64,000 bases of DNA from positions 1 to 64,000 of the forward strand of contig UQOY01000003.1 of the NCBI GenBank assembly GCA_900542825.1, in the 5' to 3' direction. The position numbers and the translations under genes are program-made. Below are positions 58,935 to 64,000 of this stretch, one piece after another (position 1 is the first letter of the stretch; each line of letters opens with the position of its first letter). This DNA is from an uncultured Collinsella sp. Its GTDB lineage: Bacteria > Actinomycetota > Coriobacteriia > Coriobacteriales > Coriobacteriaceae. The notes under the pieces are model-generated. The model saw only the letters and a list, made by a program, of their open reading frames with translations. It was not told the origin of the DNA and did no database searches.

Positions 58935-59831
58935 TTATTTCTTTGGCGCGTCGATTTGAACCGTGTTGGGAATAAGCTCAGTCGCGCAGGCCCACCAGCC
59001 ATTTTGCTGGGCAGCTCCCGCAAGATGGGCTGCTGCAGCGACGGTATCGCAAATGGCAAACGAGCAAGCACCCGAACCGCACACGTCCACGGCAACGGTT
59101 CCCTCCTGTGCGCGCAGCCAGTCGAGAACTGCCTGGATCCGCGGCTCCATCTGCGCGGATATGACGCCCAGATTGTTATGAACGAGCGCATATGCCGCCT
59201 CGGCATCGCCGGCGCGTAAGACAGAAGCAATCGCATCGGGTTTTTCCGCGGGCACCGGGCTCTCATCAAATCGTCGATACGCTTCAACCGTTGAAACGCT
59301 CGTCTCGTGCGGTTTGACCAATACGACAGGTGTCGCCGGAAGCACAGGATACTCAGTGGCCAGCACATCTCCCCCGCCGACGTAGAATGCGGGACTCGTG
59401 TGCAAAAAGAACGGCACGTCGGCGCCGATACCGCGAGCGATGTCATCGAGCGCGGGGTCGGCGCGGTCGATACCCCACAGCTCGGCCAAGGCAACGATGA
59501 CCGCAGCGGCATCCGTCGAGGGGCCTCCCAGGCCGGCGCACAGCGGGATACGCTTTTCGATCGTCACGCACACGTTGGCATCGCGACCGTAACGCTCGGC
59601 CATAGCGATTGCCGCCCGATAAGCCGTATTTTGTTGCATGGGAAAATCGGATGCCGGAACCGTCTGGACGGTCAACGCCTGCGCCGGCGCGACCGTCACG
59701 GTATCGACAAGACCGACGGCTGCCATCAGGGAATCGACCCTGTGATAGCCGCGGGCGTCGCGCTCGGTATGAACTCCCAGATAGAGGTTAATCTTTGCCG
59801 GCGCGGTAAGGATGAGGGACCGATCGGTCAC
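58935..59831 (-). CDS. ispE: 4-diphosphocytidyl-2-C-methyl-D-erythritol kinase
   Basis: MEP-pathway GHMP kinase of 298 residues. Start region APAKINLYLGV (about 10-20), the ATP loop IPLCAGLGGPSTDAAAVIVAL (where most homologues have GLGGGSSDAA), and the C-terminal VDVCGSGACSFA motif. The Pro-Ser-Thr version of the ATP loop is a mild variant. The start is GTG at 59831, with GAGGAG 8 nt upstream, 2 nt after the veg stop. Confidence 0.93.
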   Translation of the reverse strand: MTDRSLILTAPAKINLYLGVHTERDARGYHRVDSLMAAVGLVDTVTVAPAQALTVQTVPASDFPMQQNTAYRAAIAMAERYGRDANVCVTIEKRIPLCAGLGGPSTDAAAVIVALAELWGIDRADPALDDIARGIGADVPFFLHTSPAFYVGGGDVLATEYPVLPATPVVLVKPHETSVSTVEAYRRFDESPVPAEKPDAIASVLRAGDAEAAYALVHNNLGVISAQMEPRIQAVLDWLRAQEGTVAVDVCGSGACSFAICDTVAAAAHLAGAAQQNGWWACATELIPNTVQIDAPKK

Positions 59832-59833
59832 CG

Positions 59834-60130
59834 TTAGTGCTCCTCGAGCTGGTTGCCGAGCGGGGTAAAGATATGCTCGCCGCTCTCGGGGTCGAACAGT
59901 TCGACCTGGCCGGTAAGGACATCGATGTACTGGTAGGACTGACGCGATTTGCGGCCGCGACGCTCGTCAACCTCAACGATAAAGACGGCGGGGTGGACGC
60001 TCTTGATGGTGCCCATGCGCTCGATGACGCGGGTACGGCCCATGTTGGCCTTAACCTTGACGCGATCGCCCACCATATCGATCAGCTTCTCGTGGATGTC
60101 GTCGACGTGATTGACTTCCATCTCTTCCAT
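59834..60130 (-). CDS. veg: Veg family protein
   Basis: 98 residues, matching the Veg/DUF1021 family, a small beta-barrel domain: VGDRVKVKANMGRTRVIERMGTI and VFIVEVDERRGRKSRQSYQYIDVLTGQVEL. In Bacillus, Veg affects biofilm gene expression. It lies directly before ispE, as in Firmicutes. GGAGG precedes the ATG by 8 nt. Confidence 0.9.
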   Translation of the reverse strand: MEEMEVNHVDDIHEKLIDMVGDRVKVKANMGRTRVIERMGTIKSVHPAVFIVEVDERRGRKSRQSYQYIDVLTGQVELFDPESGEHIFTPLGNQLEEH

Positions 60131-60245
60131 GAACAGGGCCTCCAGGGGTGCAAATCAAAAAGGGGATAATACCCCTAAGATAGACAAAACTCTAATACTA
60201 TAGCACCCTGCTGCAGCCATACGCAAGCAGCTAAAAAAGCCCCGC
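60131..60245. other. intergenic region upstream of veg
   Basis: Promoter region of veg-ispE. A small hairpin AGGGG/CCCCT lies at about 60160. Nothing else is clear. Confidence 0.35.
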
Positions 60246-60435
60246 CCCAAATACGTACCAGACGACAACCTCGCATGACCAGTTCACGTCAGCGAACGAC
60301 CACCATTCGAGCCAAGGTGTCGCGAAAGAGGAGCGACGCGTACTTTGGTACGCGAGCGACGGTTTGAGCGACAGATTGGTCGAATGGTGGCCGTGCAGCG
60401 TCGAGTAGTTACGCGGTTTGGTAAAACCGCGTAAC
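60246..60435 (-). repeat. structured 3'-end repeat, copy R3 (diverged)
   Basis: Same design as R1 and R2. From the dtd stop (adjacent) come GTTACGCGGTTT/AAACCGCGTAAC, the spacer with GACGCTGCA, and a Y fold closed by CCACCATTCGA/TCGAATGGTGG with CACCTTGGCTC-type inner words and a TACGCGTACT-like arm. The outer stem sequence is unrelated to R1/R2 while its position is kept. Confidence 0.65.
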
Positions 60436-60882
60436 CTAAAGGTTATCGGTGTCCAGGACGATGGTGAACGGACCGTCGTTGACCAGGTCGACCTTCATAT
60501 CGGCGCCAAAGATACCGTGCGCCACATGCTCAACGTCCTGAGCGACGAGTGTCAAAAAGTACTCGTAAAGTTCGTTAGCGACATCGGGCGCGCCGGCGTC
60601 CGTAAACGACGGACGGCGGCCGTGGCGGCAGTCGGCAAACAGCGTGAACTGCGACACCACGAGCACCTCGCCGTCGACATCCGCCAGCGCCAAGTTGGTC
60701 TTGCCGTTCTCGTCCTCGTTGATACGCAGCCCGCGGAGCTTGCCCCACAGCTTGTCGGCTTCGGCGCGTGTGTCGCCGTGGCCCACGCCCAGCAGCACCA
60801 AGTAGCCGCGTCCAATACGGCCCACGCACTCGCCGTCGACTGTCACGCTGGCGTTGAGCACGCGCTGCACCACCGCACGCAC
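60436..60882 (-). CDS. dtd: D-aminoacyl-tRNA deacylase
   Basis: Removes D-amino acids from mischarged tRNA. The 148 residues have MRAVVQRVLNASVTVDG, the SQFTLFADCRHGRRPSF active-site motif and GPFTIVLDT, the cross-subunit motif. The start is GTG at 60882, with GAGGAG 6 nt upstream, 3 nt after rdgB. Confidence 0.95.
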   Translation of the reverse strand: MRAVVQRVLNASVTVDGECVGRIGRGYLVLLGVGHGDTRAEADKLWGKLRGLRINEDENGKTNLALADVDGEVLVVSQFTLFADCRHGRRPSFTDAGAPDVANELYEYFLTLVAQDVEHVAHGIFGADMKVDLVNDGPFTIVLDTDNL

Positions 60883-60885
60883 GGT

Positions 60886-61527
60886 CTACTCCTCGCCCGT
60901 CAGCTTGGCGGACAGATGCTCGAGCGCATGGAAACGATGGCTGATGGCGTTCTTCTCGTCCGCCGTGAGCTCGGCCATGGTCTTGCCCGGCGTATCGACC
61001 GGCAGGAACAGCGGGTCGTAGCCAAAACCGTGTTCGCCGCGGCCCTCGTGCGCGATAACGCCTTCGCAGGCGCCCTCGCCATAGGTGACCAGGCCGTCCG
61101 TATCGATAAGCGCGACGACGCTCATAAAGCGCGCGGTACGGTCCTCGTCTGCCACGCCTTCCAGGTTAACGAGAAGCTTGGCGTTGTTGGCGGCATCGTC
61201 GCCATGCACGCCCGCATAGCGCGCGCTATACACGCCCGGCTCGCCGTCCAACGCATCGACGACCAAGCCGGAGTCGTCGGCGATGGCCATAAGGCCCGTC
61301 TCCTCGACCGCAGCCTGCGCCTTGATGATGGCGTTCTCCAAAAACGTCGTGCCGTTTTCCTCGGGGTCCTCAAAATCGCCCAGCTGGCCGAGCGCCACAA
61401 AGCGCACCTCGGGCATGACCTTGCCCAAAATGGCCTCGATCTCGGTGAGCTTATGGGCGTTGCCGGTTGCCACGACGATGGTCGCCGCCGGGTCGAGGGT
61501 GTCGATGTCAATCTTCTCAAGTGCCAT
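60886..61527 (-). CDS. rdgB: XTP/dITP diphosphatase
   Basis: House-cleaning pyrophosphatase for dITP, XTP and related nucleotides, 213 residues. Motifs: VATGNAHKLTEIEAIL, IADDSGLVVDALDGEPGVYSARYAG and HGFGYDPLFLP. AAAGGAGACC precedes the ATG. It lies between rph and dtd, an order shared with many Gram-positive genomes. Confidence 0.96.
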   Translation of the reverse strand: MALEKIDIDTLDPAATIVVATGNAHKLTEIEAILGKVMPEVRFVALGQLGDFEDPEENGTTFLENAIIKAQAAVEETGLMAIADDSGLVVDALDGEPGVYSARYAGVHGDDAANNAKLLVNLEGVADEDRTARFMSVVALIDTDGLVTYGEGACEGVIAHEGRGEHGFGYDPLFLPVDTPGKTMAELTADEKNAISHRFHALEHLSAKLTGEE

Positions 61528-61635
61528 AGCTGGTCTCCTTTGTCTCTATAGCAATGCCGAGTTGAGGACGACGAGGACTTCGGCCTCTCTCCCGTCTCAA
61601 TCAACGGCAGTCTTATACTTCGACGTTTTCCCAGA

Positions 61636-61675
61636 TAAAACCTGCCAAAATAAACCTGTCCCTTTTTGGCAGGTT
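61636..61675 (-). repeat. stop-codon hairpin H1b, exact inverted copy of H1a
   Basis: AAACCTGCCAAAA pairs with TTTTGGCAGGTT around the same loop (CTGTCCC on this strand). It is the reverse complement of 16862-16902 and overlaps the rph stop codon. Confidence 0.85.
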
Positions 61676-62399
61676 AGGCGAGGGCTTGGCGCTGAAGCTC
61701 GATGAGCTCGGCGATACCCTTATCGCCCAGGTCGAGCAGGGCGTTGAGACGCTTGCGGTCGAAGGGCGCCTGCTCGCCGGTACCCTGGAGTTCGATCATC
61801 TCACCGGTGTCGGTGGCGACGAGGTTCATGTCGACCTCGGCGTGGCTGTCCTCGGAATAATCCAAGTCGAGCAGGGTGTTGCCGTCGACGACGCCCATGG
61901 AAATGGCGGCAACCTGGCCCGTGAGCGGGATGCGCTCGAGTTTGCCCGCCTCGACCCACATGGCAAGGGCGTCGTGCAGCGCCACCCAGGCGCCGGTAAT
62001 GCTCGCCGTACGCGTGCCCCCATCGGCCTGGATCACATCGCAGTCGACGGTAACGGTGTACTCGCCGAGCGCCTTCATATTGACGACGGTACGCAGGCTG
62101 CGGCCGATAAGCCGCTCGATCTCCATGGAGCGGCCCTTGCGGTTGGCATGCTCGCGCTTGCAGCGTTTACCGGTCGAGGCCGGTAGCATCGCATATTCCG
62201 CCGTTACCCAGCCGGCCTTGGCGCCCTTGCGCCAACCAGGCACACCCTCCTCGATGGTGGCGGCGCACAGTACGCGCGTGTCGCCGAACTCAGCCAGGCA
62301 CGAGCCGTGGGCGTGCTTCATGACGCCGCGGGTGAGCTTAACGGGGCGCAGCTCGTTGGCGGCGCGGCCGTTGGCGCGGTTAACCTGCATGTATTCCAT
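61674..62399 (-). CDS. rph: ribonuclease PH
   Basis: Phosphorolytic 3'-5' exoribonuclease for tRNA 3' maturation, 241 residues. Motifs: ANELRPVKLTRGVMKHAHGSCLAEFGDTRVLC, RKGRSMEIERLIGRSLR, VDCDVIQADGGTRTASITGA, and DLDYSEDSHAEVDMN with the metal Asp pair. AAAGGA is 7 nt before the ATG. Its stop codon overlaps hairpin H1b. Confidence 0.96.
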   Translation of the reverse strand: MEYMQVNRANGRAANELRPVKLTRGVMKHAHGSCLAEFGDTRVLCAATIEEGVPGWRKGAKAGWVTAEYAMLPASTGKRCKREHANRKGRSMEIERLIGRSLRTVVNMKALGEYTVTVDCDVIQADGGTRTASITGAWVALHDALAMWVEAGKLERIPLTGQVAAISMGVVDGNTLLDLDYSEDSHAEVDMNLVATDTGEMIELQGTGEQAPFDRKRLNALLDLGDKGIAELIELQRQALA

Positions 62400-62452
62400 G
62401 GAACTATCCTTTCGGCAAAAGATGTGGCGAAGCCTCCGGCGACATTGCGAGC

Positions 62453-63337
62453 CTAACCGAGTTCGTCGATATCGACATGCTCGATGCTTTTAAGCGGCTG
62501 GCCAAAGATAAAGCTACCCGCCACCGCAAACTCGGCAATGTTGTCAGACGTGGTGGCAAAGCGATGCTGTGGCTCGGCGGCATCGCCCGCCAGCTGCTCA
62601 CGGCGCGTGAGGATATCGGTCAGCTCGCGGGTGGTCTCCTCGGCGGAGCTCACCACGCGCACCCCGGGTCCTAGCGCATGGCGGATGGGACCCACCAGCA
62701 GCGGGAAATGCGTGCAGCCGAGTACCACGGTATCGATGCCACGATCGTGCAGCGGCTCGACCGTGGTGCCGACCAGCGCGCGAACGGCTGGCGTATCAAA
62801 AATATCCTCGTTCTCGAGCCACTGCTCCTGCAGATGCGCGCCCGAGGCGAGCTCGTGCTCGACGACCTCGACAAAGCTCGAAGCCGGGCAGCCATACACA
62901 TCGACACCAGCATCCAAATCCTGGATGGCGCGCGTGTAGGCGCCCGAGCGAATGGTGAGGTTGGTGGCGAGCACGCCCACGCGACGCGTACGCGTGCTGT
63001 TGATGGCGGCGCGTGCGCCCGGGGCGATCACGCCGATCACAGGAACGTCGAGCACTTGCTGAGCCAGACGCAAGGCCGCGGCGGTCGCCGTGTTACAGGC
63101 GATGACCATGATCTTAACGTCGTGCCTCGATAGCCAGCGGCCCGCCTGCAGCGCAAACGAGCGAACCTCGTCCTCGGTGCGGGTGCCATAAGGGCAGCGC
63201 TTTGTGTCACCGAAATAGTAGACGGACTCGTGCGGAAGCGCCGTTGCGATCGCGCGCGCGACCGTTAAGCCGCCCAGGCCCGAGTCGAACACGCCGATCG
63301 GACGCGTGTCCCCGGCCAGATTATCGATATCGGACAT
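62453..63337 (-). CDS. murI: glutamate racemase
   Basis: Makes D-glutamate for peptidoglycan, 294 residues. Motifs: IGVFDSGLGGLTV with the catalytic Asp, YFGDTKRCPYG, ACNTATAAALR with the first catalytic Cys (about residue 85) and LGCTHFPLL with the second. I start at the ATG at 63337, with GGTGAGG just upstream; the longer frame adds 12 residues. It lies upstream of rph, as in many Gram-positive bacteria. Confidence 0.94.
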   Translation of the reverse strand: MSDIDNLAGDTRPIGVFDSGLGGLTVARAIATALPHESVYYFGDTKRCPYGTRTEDEVRSFALQAGRWLSRHDVKIMVIACNTATAAALRLAQQVLDVPVIGVIAPGARAAINSTRTRRVGVLATNLTIRSGAYTRAIQDLDAGVDVYGCPASSFVEVVEHELASGAHLQEQWLENEDIFDTPAVRALVGTTVEPLHDRGIDTVVLGCTHFPLLVGPIRHALGPGVRVVSSAEETTRELTDILTRREQLAGDAAEPQHRFATTSDNIAEFAVAGSFIFGQPLKSIEHVDIDELG

Positions 63338-63388
63338 TACCTCACCAGATTCTCTCTCGAAAAATGCGACCATGCGTGATGCGTCGCG

Positions 63389-64000
63389 CTACGAACGGGC
63401 CGCGACCAACAGCTCGGCCGTTGCCGCCCAACCGTCGACAATCTTGCCGCGCGTTACATAGGCATTGTCGCAGGCATCCAAGAACTCCGGGGCACCGGCG
63501 CTCGTCAGACCGTTCTCGACCAGGCAGAACATGCCAACATGGTCGGCCATGTAGAAGTCGGACTCGGAGTCGCCGAGCGCAAGCGTCTCCTCGCGCTCGA
63601 TCCCCAGGTGCTCGCAGAAGCGCGCAATGGCAACGCCTTTGTTGAGACCCGCCGGATTGATGTTGAAGGCGCGGCCGTCCTCGACGCGATTAAGCTCGAG
63701 CGTCGTCGGCTTGGACAGGTGAGTCAGATGGCCGTTGCAAGCCCAGACCAGACCGAAGCCGGCCTCGTCCAGGATGGCCTGGACCTCATCGTCGGGCACA
63801 TCGCCGCGCATGCCGACGGTGACCTCACGGTACTTGTAGCCGGTCGACATGTCGTTGTGGTATTCGATCTTGTGCGGCCAGCGGGCAAGGATCTTCTCGC
63901 ACACGCCAGTCTGCTCGATCACCTGGTGCGGCGTGAGACCGCAGGCGGGGTCGTAGGGCATGTCGCCCGTCAGGTACTCCCAGTCGTTGGCCTTGAGGTC
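63389..64000 (-). CDS. HAD-superfamily phosphatase (SPP/Cof-type), 5' end cut by the window
   Basis: The frame stays open from 63389 to the window end, so the N-terminus with the DxD nucleophile motif is missing. Visible are a cap domain (YREVTVGMRGDVPDDEVQAIL), the Lys motif NPAGLNKGVAIARFCEHLGI and the acidic motif LALGDSESDFYMA. Together these indicate a phosphatase of the sucrose-phosphatase/phosphoglycolate-phosphatase-like branch. The ATG at 63959-63961 is internal. Substrate unknown. Confidence 0.8.
   Translation of the reverse strand, partial: DLKANDWEYLTGDMPYDPACGLTPHQVIEQTGVCEKILARWPHKIEYHNDMSTGYKYREVTVGMRGDVPDDEVQAILDEAGFGLVWACNGHLTHLSKPTTLELNRVEDGRAFNINPAGLNKGVAIARFCEHLGIEREETLALGDSESDFYMADHVGMFCLVENGLTSAGAPEFLDACDNAYVTRGKIVDGWAATAELLVAARS

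Overview
The window is a GC-rich (about 60%) bacterial chromosome segment. Gene order and content point to a gut member of Coriobacteriia (Actinomycetota), most likely Collinsella. That placement is an inference from the secE-nusG-rplK-rplA / rplJ-rplL blocks, the disA-ispD-ispF-cysS-rlmB-yacP cluster, a veg-like gene before ispE, a FeoA-FeoB fusion and a giant 2-hydroxyacyl-CoA dehydratase activase. No rRNA, CRISPR array, intact prophage or insertion sequence is seen.

Layout. 0.1-1.6 kb: rplJ-rplL with a hairpin leader and a 260-bp palindrome. 1.6-10.5 kb: aminotransferase, inosine glycosylase, GH13 glucosidase, MFS exporter, FeoAB iron importer and an esterase. 10.7-22.7 kb, nearly all on +: PTS IIA, asnS, a frameshifted WYL-type regulator, a three-gene ABC importer, a wall-anchored nucleotidase, MscS, and a cytoplasmic BMP-like protein coupled to a phosphoesterase. 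22.8-27.2 kb on -: rplA, rplK, nusG, secE, tRNA-Trp, rpmG, tuf and tRNA-Met/Thr/Tyr. 27.2-34.6 kb: an accessory island between tRNA genes, with lower GC, hairpin arrays, a GIY-YIG-like protein with a glycine-zipper N-terminus, small membrane and acidic proteins, a lipoprotein and a decayed phage lysis module. 34.6-40.1 kb: the disA-to-yacP operon. 40.2-42.9 kb: Mn riboswitch-mntP and hipBA. 43-64 kb, all on -: pepD, clpC, TetR/activase operon, DUF2798-like protein, ThrE, lysS (with an extra tRNA-binding domain), greA, tatA, tRNA-Pro, ispE-veg, dtd-rdgB, rph, murI and a HAD phosphatase cut by the window end.

The strongest unexplained signal is a set of dispersed structured repeats placed at the 3' ends of genes, often touching or overlapping the stop codon. 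One family (after the esterase, lysS and dtd) is about 180 bp, Y-shaped, with stems that covary between copies. Another set is short hairpins, several with GGGACAG-like loops; one exact copy occurs at the ends of both an ABC ATPase gene and rph. Larger palindromes follow the aminotransferase gene and cysS. The second target is the 27-34 kb island, where a possible nuclease effector, membrane-anchored partners and duplicated small acidic proteins sit together without a recognisable known system.
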